DNA of 64,000 nt from Nocardiopsis flavescens (GTDB lineage Bacteria; Actinomycetota; Actinomycetes; Streptosporangiales; Streptosporangiaceae). The position numbers and the translations under genes are program-made. How positions within the stretch are numbered: position 1 is the first letter of the stretch; every line of letters starts with the position of its first letter. The stretch is from NCBI RefSeq assembly GCF_900141985.1, contig NZ_FQZK01000008.1, forward strand, positions 62,001 to 126,000, written 5' to 3'. Of this stretch, positions 40,453 to 49,628 are shown piece by piece. Below the pieces are notes generated by a model. That model had not been told where the DNA came from and did no database searches. It saw only the letters and a program-made list of their open reading frames with translations.

Positions 40453-41136
40453 ATGACCGCGGACCGACCCGCCCGCACAACGCTGGAGGTCGAGGCGGTG
40501 CTGTTCGACATGGACGGCACCCTCGTCGACTCGACCCGGGTCGTCGAGGACCTGTGGGCGGTGTTCGCCGCACGCCACGGCCTGGTGCTCGCCGACCTGC
40601 TCGCGTACTCCCACGGCCGGCGCACCCGCGACACGCTCGCCCGGTTCCTGCCGCCGGGGCACGACATCGAGGCGGTGGCGAAGGAGCTGGAACGGACCGA
40701 GGCGGACCGGGTCGAGGGCATCACGGAGATCCCCGGCGCCCGCCGCCTGCTGGAGGCGCTGCGCGGCGCGCGCACGGCCGTCGTCACCTCCGCCCCGCGC
40801 GACCTCGCCGAGGTGCGGCTGGCCGCCGCGGGCCTGCCCGCCCCCGAGGTCCTGGTCTGCGCCGAGGACGTGGCGGCCGGCAAGCCCGACCCCTCCGGCT
40901 ACCGGGACGCCGCGGCGCGCCTGGGCGCGGCCCCGGACCGGTGCCTGGTGCTGGAGGACGCGGACGCGGGCATCCGCGCGGGCGTCGCCTCGGGGGCCCG
41001 CACGCTCGTGGTGGGCGCCCACCGCTCCCCCGCGACCCGGGACCTGGACCGGGTCCCGGACCTGCGCGTCGTGGAGGTGTCCGTCCTGGACGGCGGCGCC
41101 GCCCGCCTGACCTGGCCCGGCACCGCCGCCCGGTAG
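40453..41136 (+). CDS. HAD-superfamily phosphatase (beta-phosphoglucomutase-like)
   Basis: 227 residues. HAD motif I is FDMDGTLVDST, motif II is VVTSAPRDL, motif III Lys is in GKPDPSGY, and motif IV is LVLEDADAGIRAG. The alpha-helical cap between I and II is of the sugar-phosphatase subclass, so a sugar phosphate or similar is the likely substrate. ATG 40453 has GAGGAGG 4 bases upstream. Divergent from the ROK regulator, which suggests sugar-dependent expression. Confidence 0.88.
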   Translation: MTADRPARTTLEVEAVLFDMDGTLVDSTRVVEDLWAVFAARHGLVLADLLAYSHGRRTRDTLARFLPPGHDIEAVAKELERTEADRVEGITEIPGARRLLEALRGARTAVVTSAPRDLAEVRLAAAGLPAPEVLVCAEDVAAGKPDPSGYRDAAARLGAAPDRCLVLEDADAGIRAGVASGARTLVVGAHRSPATRDLDRVPDLRVVEVSVLDGGAARLTWPGTAAR

Positions 41137-41880
41137 TCCGACCCCGGGGCCGCCGCGCGGCACCGCCGCGCTGAGCACGGGGCCCGGGATCCTCCGCCGG
41201 GTCCGCCACTGCGACAGGCGCGGGGCCCGGCCGGGCGGCGTCCCGGCGCCGCGCGTCCGAACCGCCCCGGACCACGCCACCGGGAGGAAGGCCCCGCACC
41301 CCGATGTCGCGGCCACCCGCCGGGACTTGGCCCGGGCCTGCCCTTCCTCAGCGCGTCCGGACCGGGACGGAGCACACCCGCACCGGACCGACCCGTCTCC
41401 GCCGACCGGCGGACGGACCCGCGTCCCGCCGCCCCGGCCGCCCGCCGGGACCTGAGCCGAAACGAGGCGCACCGGCACCGGACCGCCCCGGCCACCGGAC
41501 CACGTCCGGTGCGTCCCGGGCGGGACAACGGGGCCGGACCACCCCGGACCGGGGCCACCGCGGCCTTCCCGCCCGTGCCCGGCCCCGCGAAGCAGGCGCG
41601 GGCGCGGCCCATGCCCCACCCGCACCGGCCACGCGCTCCCGCCGCCTCGACCTCCCCGCACCCCACGGCTTCGGGGGCGTCGCACACGCGCCCCTCCCCC
41701 GGGCCGGACCCGGTCTCCGCGCACCTCGGAACCCCGCGCTCTTCACACCCGTCCGGTCCGCCGCCCCACGGGAACAGACCCGCGACGACACCCCCGCCCG
41801 CGTTCACCGAGGTCGGCCAAGCGCAGCGGGCTCCAGCAGCCCGCGCTCAGCGCGCCGCCACCCCACCTCCGAAGCCCTCG
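41137..41880. other. Gene-free region
   Basis: About 740 bp with no supported gene on either strand. Open frames exist only because stop codons are rare; their translations are Arg/Pro-rich without recognisable motifs. No clear hairpin or promoter was identified. Confidence 0.45.
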
Positions 41881-41949
41881 GTATTCAGTCTTGCTATGTA
41901 CCGGTAGTCAGCGCTACTATGCACTGGTACTCAGCGTGAGCGAGTAGTT
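41881..41949 (+). promoter_or_regulatory. Promoter with three 23-bp direct repeats for the padR/DUF1048/Drr cassette
   Basis: GTAnTCAG begins at 41881, 41904 and 41927, exactly 23 bases apart. The first two units also share CTATG and AC-G positions. TTGCTA (41891-41896) and TACTAT (41915-41920) at 18-base spacing form a good promoter inside the repeats. PadR-like repressors of such cassettes control their own promoter, so these repeats are the likely operator. Confidence 0.55.
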
Positions 41950-41963
41950 GGAGGAGGTGCGCC

Positions 41964-42281
41964 GTGGACAGGCGGGCGACGGAGGCGCCCGGGGGAGTCC
42001 TGGAGGGCACCGTCCCGGCGGCCCGCGTACGGCCGCGAGACCACCGCGCGACTGCGGGACCGGGGCTTCTCCGGCATCGCCGGGGGCACCGCCCACGCAC
42101 TGCCCGCCGCCGGGTTCGCGCGGCGCGGCCCGGCCGACGCGGAGAAGGCCCCCGCCGGGAAGGGGTCGCCGAACAAGGTGCACCCGCCCGACGCACAGGT
42201 CCGGGAACACCCCGAAGAATTCCGGAGGAACCGCATGTTCCTCGCGGAAAGGCTCGAAGGAATCCGAGAGGAAGGCGCATG
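41964..42281 (+). pseudogene. Frameshifted padR-type regulator remnant
   Basis: From GTG 41964 (GGAGGAGG 6 bases upstream) the frame reads VDRRATEAPGGVLEGTV, close to the usual PadR start. Homology then continues in the +1 frame from about 42025: AYGRETTARLRDRGFSGIAG, GTAHALP, a gap, then GFARRG, EKAPAGKGSPNKVH and FLAERLEGIREEGA, ending in a TGA at 42279-42281 region that overlaps the next ATG. At least one frameshift and small deletions separate the parts. Regulators of this type repress the adjacent ABC exporter, so its loss should leave the cassette unregulated. A sequencing error cannot be excluded for the frameshift alone. Confidence 0.6.
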
Positions 42282-42674
42282 ACCGTGGCCGGAGAATGGA
42301 TCGAGAAGATCACCGGACCGTTCGAGGACAAGAAGCGCTACAGGGAGTACAAGGCCCGCACCAAGCTGCTCCCCGAGAGCCACCGCACGGCGGTCGAGGC
42401 TCTGGACCGGTACCTCATGTACTTCGGGTCCATAGGGAAATCCGACGTCCTGCTGCGCATGGTGGACGACCTCATCGACCTCTTCGAGCGGGCGGCGGCG
42501 GACGGGACCCCGGTCCGCGACGTCGTCGGCGAGGATCCCGTGGAGTTCGCCGAGGAGTTCCTGGCGAATTACGCGGACGGCATGTGGATCAACAAGGAGC
42601 GCGACCGGCTGCGGCGGGCCGTCGAGCGCGCCGCCGGCGAGGAAAGCGAAAAGGAGGGGGAATCCCCCCGATGA
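42279..42674 (+). CDS. DUF1048-family protein
   Basis: 131 residues, helical (WIEKITGPFEDKKRYREYKA; LPESHRTAVEALDRYLMYFG). This family is regularly found between a padR gene and a Drr-type ABC exporter in actinomycetes, as here. Its role is not established. ATG 42279 has GAGAGGAAGG upstream and overlaps the end of the padR remnant; its own stop overlaps the ATPase start by 4 bases, so the cassette is translationally coupled. Confidence 0.85.
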   Translation: MTVAGEWIEKITGPFEDKKRYREYKARTKLLPESHRTAVEALDRYLMYFGSIGKSDVLLRMVDDLIDLFERAAADGTPVRDVVGEDPVEFAEEFLANYADGMWINKERDRLRRAVERAAGEESEKEGESPR

Positions 42675-43474
42675 ACGAAAAGAATCCCCCCGCGATCCGC
42701 CTGCGCGGCCTGGAGAAGTCCTACAAGGACCTGCGGGTGCTGTGCGGGATCGACCTCGACGTGGAACGCGGCGGCGTCTTCGCGCTGCTCGGCTCCAACG
42801 GCGCGGGCAAGACCACACTCGTGAGGATCCTGTCCACCCTGCTGCGGGCCGACGCCGGTACGGCCACCGTCAACGGCTTCGACGTCGCCGGCCGGGCCGC
42901 GCGGGTGCGCGAGTCCATCAGCCTCACCGGCCAGTTCGCGGCGGTGGACGAGATCCTCAGCGGCCGGGAGAACCTCGTGCTCGTCGCCAGACTGCGCCAC
43001 GTGGCGGACCCGGGCGCGGTCGCCGACGACCTGCTCGCCCGCTTCTCGCTGACCGGCGCGGGCGCGCGCCGGGCGTCGACCTACTCCGGCGGCATGCGCC
43101 GCCGCCTGGACATCGCGATGAGCCTCATCGGGAACCCGCCGGTCGTCTTCCTGGACGAGCCGACGACCGGGCTCGACCCGCAGGCGCGCGTCGAGGTGTG
43201 GGAGGCCGTCAAGGGGCTGGCCGACAACGGCACCACGGTGCTGCTGACCACGCAGTACCTGGAGGAGGCCGAGCAGCTCGCCGACCGGATCGCGATCCTG
43301 CACGAGGGCCGGATCATCGTCGACGGCACGCTGGAGGAGCTCAAGCGGCTGCTCCCGCCCGCCGAGGTCGAGTACGTCGAGAAGCAGCCGACCCTGGAGG
43401 AGATCTTCTTCGCGGTCACCGGCGGCTCCGAACGCGGCCGCCCGGCCCGCCGGACCGCACCGAGCGAGAAGTAG
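42671..43474 (+). CDS. ABC exporter ATP-binding protein (DrrA-type)
   Basis: 267 residues. Walker A is LLGSNGAGKTTLVRIL, the signature is TYSGGMRRRLDIAMSL, Walker B is PPVVFLDEPTTGLDPQAR, and the switch His position reads TTQYLEEAEQLADR, with Gln where His is common, as is usual in the daunorubicin-resistance (DrrA) subclass. The C-terminus ends with the PTLEEIFFAVTG motif of that class. It energises the adjacent permease to export a drug-like or lipid substrate that cannot be named. Confidence 0.92.
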   Translation: MNEKNPPAIRLRGLEKSYKDLRVLCGIDLDVERGGVFALLGSNGAGKTTLVRILSTLLRADAGTATVNGFDVAGRAARVRESISLTGQFAAVDEILSGRENLVLVARLRHVADPGAVADDLLARFSLTGAGARRASTYSGGMRRRLDIAMSLIGNPPVVFLDEPTTGLDPQARVEVWEAVKGLADNGTTVLLTTQYLEEAEQLADRIAILHEGRIIVDGTLEELKRLLPPAEVEYVEKQPTLEEIFFAVTGGSERGRPARRTAPSEK

Positions 43475-43486
43475 GGGACCGCGACC

Positions 43487-44248
43487 ATGGCAACGCACTT
43501 CCTCAGCGACACCGCCGCCCTCACCGGGCGCACCATGCGCCACGTCACCCGCAGCCCGGACACGATCATCACGACCGCGGTCATGCCCATCGCCATGATG
43601 CTGATGTTCGTGTACGTGTTCGGCGGCGCCATCGACACCGGTCAGGGCGCCTACATCGACTACATGCTGCCCGGCATCCTGCTCATCACCGTCGCCTCGG
43701 GCATCGCCTACACCGCGTTCCGGCTCTTCACGGACATGCAGGGCGGGATCTTCGAACGCTTCCAGTCCATGCCGATCGCCCGGTCGGGCGTGCTGTGGGC
43801 GCACGTGCTGACCTCGCTCGTCGCCAACGTCGTCTCGCTGGCCGTGGTCGTGGGCGCGGCCCTGCTCATGGGCTTCCGCTCCGACGCCGGGGCGGGCGCC
43901 TGGCTCGCCGTCGCCGGGATCCTGGTGCTGTTCACCCTGGCGCTGACGTGGATCGCCGTCATCCCGGGGCTATCGGCCTCGTCGGTGGAGGGCGCGAGCG
44001 CGTTCTCCTACCCGCTGATCTTCCTGCCGTTCCTGAGCTCGGCGTTCGTCCCCACCGAGACCATGCCCGGCCCGGTGCGCTGGTTCGCCGAGCACCAGCC
44101 GGTGACCTCCATCGTCAACACCCTCCGCGACCTGCTCGCGGGCGGGTCGGGCGGGGAGGACCTGTGGACCGCCCTGGCCTGGTGCACGGGCATCCTCGTG
44201 GCCGCCTACGCGCTGGCCATGGCCACCTACCGCCGGAAGATCTCCTGA
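43487..44248 (+). CDS. ABC-2 type permease (DrrB-type)
   Basis: 253 residues with six predicted membrane helices and the ABC-2 pattern, including YMLPGILLITVASGIAYTAF, a cytoplasmic ERFQSMPIARSGVLWAHVL loop and the conserved FVPTETMPGPVRWFAEHQPV near the end. It starts 13 bases after the ATPase stop and forms the transport channel of this exporter. A hairpin terminator follows. Confidence 0.92.
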   Translation: MATHFLSDTAALTGRTMRHVTRSPDTIITTAVMPIAMMLMFVYVFGGAIDTGQGAYIDYMLPGILLITVASGIAYTAFRLFTDMQGGIFERFQSMPIARSGVLWAHVLTSLVANVVSLAVVVGAALLMGFRSDAGAGAWLAVAGILVLFTLALTWIAVIPGLSASSVEGASAFSYPLIFLPFLSSAFVPTETMPGPVRWFAEHQPVTSIVNTLRDLLAGGSGGEDLWTALAWCTGILVAAYALAMATYRRKIS

Positions 44249-44273
44249 CCCCTCCCCCTGCCCCGGCACCGTC

Positions 44274-44306
44274 GGCCCGGAGCCTCCCCCCGGAAGGCTC
44301 CGGGCC
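44274..44306. terminator. Bidirectional terminator hairpin
   Basis: Perfect 12-bp arms (44274-44285 and 44295-44306), 9-base loop, between the converging permease and DUF418 genes. Confidence 0.6.
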
Positions 44307-44327
44307 CCCGCGCGCCCCGGGTGCGGA

Positions 44328-45488
44328 TCACCTCCCGGCGGGGACGCGCCACGGACTCCGGGTGAGGCGGCGCAGCAGGGTCTCGGCCGGGCCGCGGCGC
44401 CCGGTGCGGCGCATCCACTCCGCCAGGGCCAGGGACACCGCCCACAGGGCGGTGGCGACGCACAGCCCCGCGGCGGCGCCGAGGTCGTCGGCCAGGCCCA
44501 GGGTGAACGGGTAGAGCAGCGCCACGAACACCACCGACTGGAACAGGTAGAAGGTCAGCGAACGGCGGCCCAGGGCGGCGACGGCGGTGGCGAACGGCCC
44601 GTCCACCGGCCGCAGGGCCCACAGGCCGACCAGCGCAGCCGCCGCGAAGCCGCCCGCGTGCCCGCTCAGGACGTGCAGCGCCGAGGCGGTGTGCAGGAGC
44701 GGCGCGGACTCGGTGGGCCAGAGCCCGGTGACGACCAGCGTGTGCGGCAGCCGCCCGGCGAGGGAGACGGCGCCCAGGACCACGGCGGCCCGCACCAGCA
44801 GGTCCCGGTGGCGGTGCGGCTCCTCCAGGACGCGCAGCCGGGAGGCCGCGATGCCCAGGACCAGGGCGGGGAGCACCGTCACCAGGGAGAGCAGCGTCTC
44901 CAGCGGCCAGCCCGCCTGGAGGTTGCCGAGCACGTGCGCGAGGGGGCCCTCGGCCATCATCGGCGCGAGCGTGGCCGAGACGCCCGAGCGCTCCAGCAGC
45001 ACCGTGGGGACCGACAGCATCAGCACTCCCGGGACGGCGGTCAGGGCCCCCGTCCACACCAGGGTGGACGTGCGGGCGCGGACCAGCGGCGCGACCAGGA
45101 GCAGGGCCGTGCCGTACACGGCGACGATGTCGAGCGGGAGCAGCAGGGTGTGCAGGAACCCGATGAGCAGCAGCACCGCGCCGCGGCGGCGCAGTAGAGC
45201 CCGGGTGTCGGGCCAGTCGCTCCCCCGCTGGGCCTCCCGGCGCACGAGCTGGCCCAGGCCGTAGCCGAAGAGCAGCACGAACAGCAGGCGGGCCTGGTCC
45301 TCGGCCAGCAGCGTCGCGGTGAACAGGGCCGCGCGGTCGAGCGCCCCCGTGCCCCAGTGGGCCAGGAGCGGGGGCGTGTGGGCCACCGCGATGGCGAGCA
45401 GCATGACGCCGCGGGCCAGGTCGGGGGCCGGGGAGCGGTCCCCGGCGGCGGGCAGGGGCGTGGAGGCGGCCGGAGGGGTGGTGGCCAT
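44328..45488 (-). CDS. DUF418-type polytopic membrane protein
   Basis: 386 residues with about ten membrane helices. Features of the family: an N-terminal DLARGVMLLAIAVAH segment, LLFVLLFGYGLGQLVRREAQ, RRRGAVLLLIGFLHTLLL, and the C-terminal GRRSLTFYLFQSVVFVALLY. These proteins resemble membrane acyltransferases, but no reaction is established. ATG 45488 has GAGAGG about 13 bases upstream. No operon partner. Confidence 0.85.
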   Translation of the reverse strand: MATTPPAASTPLPAAGDRSPAPDLARGVMLLAIAVAHTPPLLAHWGTGALDRAALFTATLLAEDQARLLFVLLFGYGLGQLVRREAQRGSDWPDTRALLRRRGAVLLLIGFLHTLLLPLDIVAVYGTALLLVAPLVRARTSTLVWTGALTAVPGVLMLSVPTVLLERSGVSATLAPMMAEGPLAHVLGNLQAGWPLETLLSLVTVLPALVLGIAASRLRVLEEPHRHRDLLVRAAVVLGAVSLAGRLPHTLVVTGLWPTESAPLLHTASALHVLSGHAGGFAAAALVGLWALRPVDGPFATAVAALGRRSLTFYLFQSVVFVALLYPFTLGLADDLGAAAGLCVATALWAVSLALAEWMRRTGRRGPAETLLRRLTRSPWRVPAGR

Positions 45489-46186
45489 GGGGGGAGGTGC
45501 CTCTCTGGTCCGGTTCGGGCAGGGGGTGGTGTCGCCGACGGCGGGTCGGGGTGGCGTGGGGGGACGCGCCCCGGCCGGGCGTCCGTCGGTCCGCGACGAA
45601 GGCCCCGCGCCCACCGGCACGGCTACCGCGGCCATCCGCGTCCGGGCAGGCCCCGTCCCGGGCGGGCCCGCAGGTGCGGACGCCTCCCTCGCGGACCCCG
45701 GTCCCGGTACGGGTCGGCGCCGCCGGCACGGACCCGGCACGCCCCGGGCGCGGCGGGCGGCGGACTCCACGCAATTCCCTCCCCTTTCGGAGCGCGACGG
45801 GGAAATCACCCTGCGAGGGGAAAGGGAATCCCGTCTCGAAAATACCTCCCGGCACCCGGGAACCGAAAAATCCGAGCCCAGCGCCGGCGCCGTGTCCCGG
45901 GAGAGCAGCGCATCCTGCGGGCGCCGGCCTCGGGGCCACCCGCCCCGCCGATCGCGGCTCGGGAAATGCACGACGTACAGGAATGCGCGGGGAACGCCGT
46001 CGAATCCGCGCCACTCGGGAAAGCCCGCCCGGCGATTCCTGCTGTTACACTTCCGCACCGGTCCGGGCCGGCCGGGGACCGCGGGGTTCCGGTCCACCGC
46101 CCCGGGACCGCCCTCCCCGTCCCGCCCACCGTGCAGCACACGGCGGCGGACACCCGGCCGCCGCGAAGAAAGGTTCGTGATCACGC
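45489..46186. other. Intergenic region with promoter-like patches
   Basis: About 700 bp between divergent genes, without a supported gene. An A-rich patch at 45810-45870 (AAAATACC, GGAATCCC) stands out. A rightward TACACT (46046-46051) could be the -10 of the next gene, giving a leader of roughly 130 bases; no -35 is evident. Confidence 0.4.
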
Positions 46187-47305
46187 ATGCCCGCCCCCCT
46201 GGACCGCCTCCCCCACCGCCTCCTGTCCCCGGAGACCCGGCTCCCCAAGGTGTCGCTGTGGGAGCGCGCCGCCGCGTCCGCCCGGCAGATCCGGGAGGCG
46301 TCCAGTGCCCGGCCCTTCGACGCCGCGGCCTTCTGCCAGGCGGCCAACCGCGGAGCCCTGGCGATGGCCATGGCCGGTGACACCGCCGAGAGCGAGCGCT
46401 CCTGCGGACGGCAGGCGCGCATCCTGTTCGCGCTCATCCGCGACGGCTCCCTGCCCGCCGCGGAGCTGCCCCGGATCCTCCAGCCGTGGATCAACATCGG
46501 CCGTTTGCGGGTGATCCAGGGCCGCTGGGAGGAGGCGCTCGCCCACTTCCCCTCCCCCGAGTCCCTGCGCGACCCCCGGTTCTTCGAGGGATGGCCGGCC
46601 GGGACCGGGGGCCTGACCCCGGAGGAGGCCGACCTCCTCCTCGGCTCCGCCGAGGGCAGGGCCTTCGTGGTGGACACCCACGTGGCGGAGACCGCCAAGG
46701 CGTACCTGCGGGGCGGCCGGGCGGACCTGCTGGCCGCGCACGTCGAGCGCTGGCGCGAGGCCGCCGACCACCTCCCCCACCTGCACGAGGCCGACGCCCT
46801 CCTGGCCCTGCACGGGGGGCGCCCGCTGCCCGCCCCCGGCCGCGGGGACTCCCCCGCCCTGACCGACGCCGCCGTCGAGGTCCACGCGGCCGGGGCCGAC
46901 CCCGGCCGGGCGGGGCGGCTCACCGGGGTCCTCGACCTGCTGGACTCCGAGCCCGGCGACGCCGACCTGGTGACGGTGCTCCTGGCCGGGGCCGGGGTGG
47001 TGGCGGAGCACGGCCGGGCGCAGGACGCGTGCCGGTTCCTGCGCCGGGCGGCGGACGTCAGCCGCGCCATCGGGGACGAGGCCGACCTGTTCAACGCGCT
47101 GACGGCGCTGGGGCGCCTGGACCCGGACTCGGGGGCCGCCGAGGAGGCCGGGGAGGTGGCGGCCGACAGCGGGTACGCGTTCGTCCGGGCCCGGACCGGC
47201 CGGGCCCCGCTGCCGCCGGTGGCCGACGAGCCCCGGCTCGCGGTGCTGCGGGAGAGCGAGATCGAGGCGCAGGCGAGGGTGGCCGCGCCGCTGGGCACCG
47301 GCTGA
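46187..47305 (+). CDS. Helical-repeat protein of unknown function
   Basis: 372 residues, predicted to be almost all alpha-helical with pairs of helices reminiscent of TPR units (RLRVIQGRWEEALAHF; AYLRGGRADLLAAHVERWRE; GRAQDACRFLRRAADVSRAI). I do not recognise the family. No signal peptide or membrane segment. ATG 46187 lacks a close ribosome binding site (GAAAGG is 14 bases upstream), so the start is uncertain. It may be a scaffold or regulatory protein; its neighbours do not help. Confidence 0.6.
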   Translation: MPAPLDRLPHRLLSPETRLPKVSLWERAAASARQIREASSARPFDAAAFCQAANRGALAMAMAGDTAESERSCGRQARILFALIRDGSLPAAELPRILQPWINIGRLRVIQGRWEEALAHFPSPESLRDPRFFEGWPAGTGGLTPEEADLLLGSAEGRAFVVDTHVAETAKAYLRGGRADLLAAHVERWREAADHLPHLHEADALLALHGGRPLPAPGRGDSPALTDAAVEVHAAGADPGRAGRLTGVLDLLDSEPGDADLVTVLLAGAGVVAEHGRAQDACRFLRRAADVSRAIGDEADLFNALTALGRLDPDSGAAEEAGEVAADSGYAFVRARTGRAPLPPVADEPRLAVLRESEIEAQARVAAPLGTG

Positions 47306-47444
47306 CACCCCGCGTTCCGGTCCTGCCCGTGTCCCCGGGGGACCGCCGGGCACCACTGCCCGCCCCGACCGCTCGCCCCCGGGCACCGCCCCGGGGCCGT
47401 GGCCTGCACTCCGGTCACACCCCGGTGCCCGCTCCGGTGCGCCA

Positions 47445-47660
47445 CCCCGCACGGTCGTACCGGAGGTGCCGGGAACGGCCCGGAGCCATGCGCCGCCACC
47501 CCGCGCGGTACACCGGCGAGCGAGGTGAGCGGCCCGGAACCGGCACCGCCCTCCCGTGCGGCACACCGGGGCGCGGCAGGCGGCCCGGAACCGGGCGCCA
47601 CCGCCCCGCACGGGCGTGCCGGGGGACAAGGTGAGCGATCCGAGGCCCGCGCAGGCCCCT
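47445..47660. repeat. Degenerate 52-54 bp tandem repeats
   Basis: A core CCCCGCRCGG (third copy TCCCGTGCGG) recurs at 47445, 47499, 47552 and 47604 (spacings 54, 53, 52). It is followed in most units by an ACCGG block and GGCCCGGAaCCGG, with AGGTGAGCG in some. No gene covers the array; the gene-free region is 47306-48031. Function unknown. Confidence 0.5.
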
Positions 47661-48031
47661 CCCCGGCCCCCACCCGGTCCCGCCGGCGGGACCTCCTCCC
47701 CCGGGGCTCCACCGCCCCCTCCCCTTCCGCGGAGCCCTGCGCCGCCGCGTCCTCGCACCAGCACCGAGGCCCCACCCGGAGCCGGTCACCGGACGTTCCC
47801 CTGGTCGTCACGGGGATCGCGCCGACCGTTGCCCTCCCTGGGGTCGCATGGTCCTCGGAGCCCGTCGACGGCTCCGGGGACGGGACGCGCCGGCCCCCTC
47901 CCCCGCCCGGAGCGGGGGACCGACCGCCCCTCCCGGCGCCCCCGCCGGGCGGGACCGGGCACCCGGTGGCGTCGGCCCGGCGCGGGCGCCGTCCCCGCAG
48001 TGCCCGCACCGGTGTGGAAGGAAGGACAGCC

Positions 48032-48901
48032 GTGACGGAGATCGAGGTCCCGCGAAGGTCGCGCAGGAGGTCGGCCCGGGTGACGACGCCCGCGCCGACG
48101 GTGTCGCTGGTCATCCCGGCCTACAACGAGGAGGCCACGATCGAGCGCTGCGTGCTCGCCGCCCTCCGGCAGACACGGCCGGCCCTGGAGGTCATCGTGG
48201 TCGACAACCGCTCGACCGACGGCACGGCGGCCATCGTGCGGCGCCTGGCGCGGGCCCACCCCGACGCGGGCATCCGGCTGCTGTCCCAGTTCGACGCCCA
48301 GGGCCTGGTCCCCACCAGGAACGCCGGGTTCGCCGCGGCGCGGGGCGAGGTCCTGGGGCGCATCGACGCCGACTCCGTGCTCTCCCCCGCCTGGGTCGAG
48401 AACGTCTCCGACGCCATGGCCGACCCGACCGTGGGCGCCCTCACCGGACCGGTCACCTACTACGACGTGCCCGTGTTCCGCTCCTCCCCCGTCTCCGACG
48501 ACCTCGTGCGGCGCTCCCTGTGGCACCTGGGCAGGCGCTGCCCGTTCCTGTACGGCAGCAACATGGCGATCCGGGCGCGGGCGTGGGAGGCCATCGAGCA
48601 CACGGCCTGCCCGGACCACGACGACCTGCTGCACGAGGACATCGACCTGGCCGTGCACCTCAAGCAGACCGGTATCCGCGTCGCCTACTCCCCACGGATG
48701 CGGGCGGGGGTCTCCGCCCGCCGCCTGGAGTCCACCCCCTCGTCGTTTCGCGCGTACACCCACCGCTTCGACGCCACCTACACCAGCCACGGCATCGACC
48801 ACTGGACGCTGCGGGCGCCCCGCCACCTCCTCCAGGGGCTGTTCTGGGGGCTGCGCTCGGCGTCGACCCTCACTCCGTCCTCCCGCCGGGAGCACGTGTG
48901 A
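48032..48901 (+). CDS. Family 2 glycosyltransferase
   Basis: 289 residues. A GT-A fold is shown by VSLVIPAYNEEATIERCV, the nucleotide-binding VIVVDNRSTDGT, the DxD motif in GRIDADSVLSPAW and the acceptor-site ED motif in LLHEDIDLAVHLKQTG. A weakly hydrophobic C-terminus without clear membrane helices suggests a soluble or peripheral enzyme. GTG 48032 has GGAAGGAAGG upstream. The sugar donor and acceptor cannot be told. Confidence 0.88.
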   Translation: MTEIEVPRRSRRRSARVTTPAPTVSLVIPAYNEEATIERCVLAALRQTRPALEVIVVDNRSTDGTAAIVRRLARAHPDAGIRLLSQFDAQGLVPTRNAGFAAARGEVLGRIDADSVLSPAWVENVSDAMADPTVGALTGPVTYYDVPVFRSSPVSDDLVRRSLWHLGRRCPFLYGSNMAIRARAWEAIEHTACPDHDDLLHEDIDLAVHLKQTGIRVAYSPRMRAGVSARRLESTPSSFRAYTHRFDATYTSHGIDHWTLRAPRHLLQGLFWGLRSASTLTPSSRREHV

Positions 48902-49204
48902 GCCCCCGTGTCCCGGTGGCCGACGGCCCCCCGGGCGGGGACACCCACCCGGTTCCCCGCCGCCCGCCGGGCCGCGACGGCCGGTCCGTGTCCTGCTGAA
49001 CCCCCGTTGCGCTCACCCTCCACCGTCCGTAGCCGCCCCGCCCCGACCGGCGGCCCGCGGCCGTGGCCTCCCTCCCCCTCGGGGACGGCCCACGGCCGCG
49101 GACTCACCACCGCACCCGGCGCCCGGCGCCCCCTGGACGCGGACCCCGGCCCGTGCACGACCACGCCCGGCCGGAGCACGTCCGCGGTGTGCGAGCCCGT
49201 CGGC

Positions 49205-49603
49205 ATGCCGAACGCCGTGCAGCTCCATCAGGCACTCCCGCTGGTGGAACGCCGGCACGCGATCATCGAGCACCTGCGCGCCCGCCGCCCCGAGCCGACG
49301 ACGGTGCGACGGCCGGCCGACCTCATCGGCGTCAGCCCGCACACGATCGAACGCGACGCGGCCCGGCTGCGCGAGGCGGGCATCCCGCTCGAAACCGTGA
49401 CGGGCCTGCACGGCGGCTACCGGATCAGCGCGCGGACCCACGACCTGAGCGTCTCCCTGTCACCGGGCGAGGTGTCCGCCCCGCCGTCCGCGCCGGTGGC
49501 GGTCGGCCCGTTCGGCTCGGCCGGCGCACAGAGCGCCTTCGCCAAGCTCACCGACGCCCTGGCCCCCTCCCGAGAGTCCCCCGGAACGCCGCCACAGCCC
49601 TGA
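49205..49603 (+). CDS. Short YafY/DeoR-like HTH protein lacking a WYL domain
   Basis: About 132 residues. The N-terminal winged helix (ERRHAIIEHLRARRPEPTTV; IGVSPHTIERDAARLREAGI; GLHGGYRI) is that of HTH_11/YafY regulators, which normally continue into a WYL sensor domain of some 200 residues. Here only a 50-residue low-complexity tail follows, so this is a truncated regulator or a DNA-binding-only protein. Start uncertain: ATG 49205, or GTG 49187 with GGAG upstream. Confidence 0.65.
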   Translation: MPNAVQLHQALPLVERRHAIIEHLRARRPEPTTVRRPADLIGVSPHTIERDAARLREAGIPLETVTGLHGGYRISARTHDLSVSLSPGEVSAPPSAPVAVGPFGSAGAQSAFAKLTDALAPSRESPGTPPQP

Positions 49604-49628
49604 CGGCGTTCCCGCTTACGTTGGTCGC

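Noticed and set aside
45810..45870. A stress-sigma promoter (GTTT...GGGTAT type) in the A-rich patch
   Set aside because: The reverse strand has GGTATTTTCG, but no matching -35 element at proper spacing was found.
48908..49204. Extending the HTH protein upstream to 48908
   Set aside because: The added 99 residues are Pro/Arg/Thr-rich and unlike any HTH regulator; the domain begins just after 49205.
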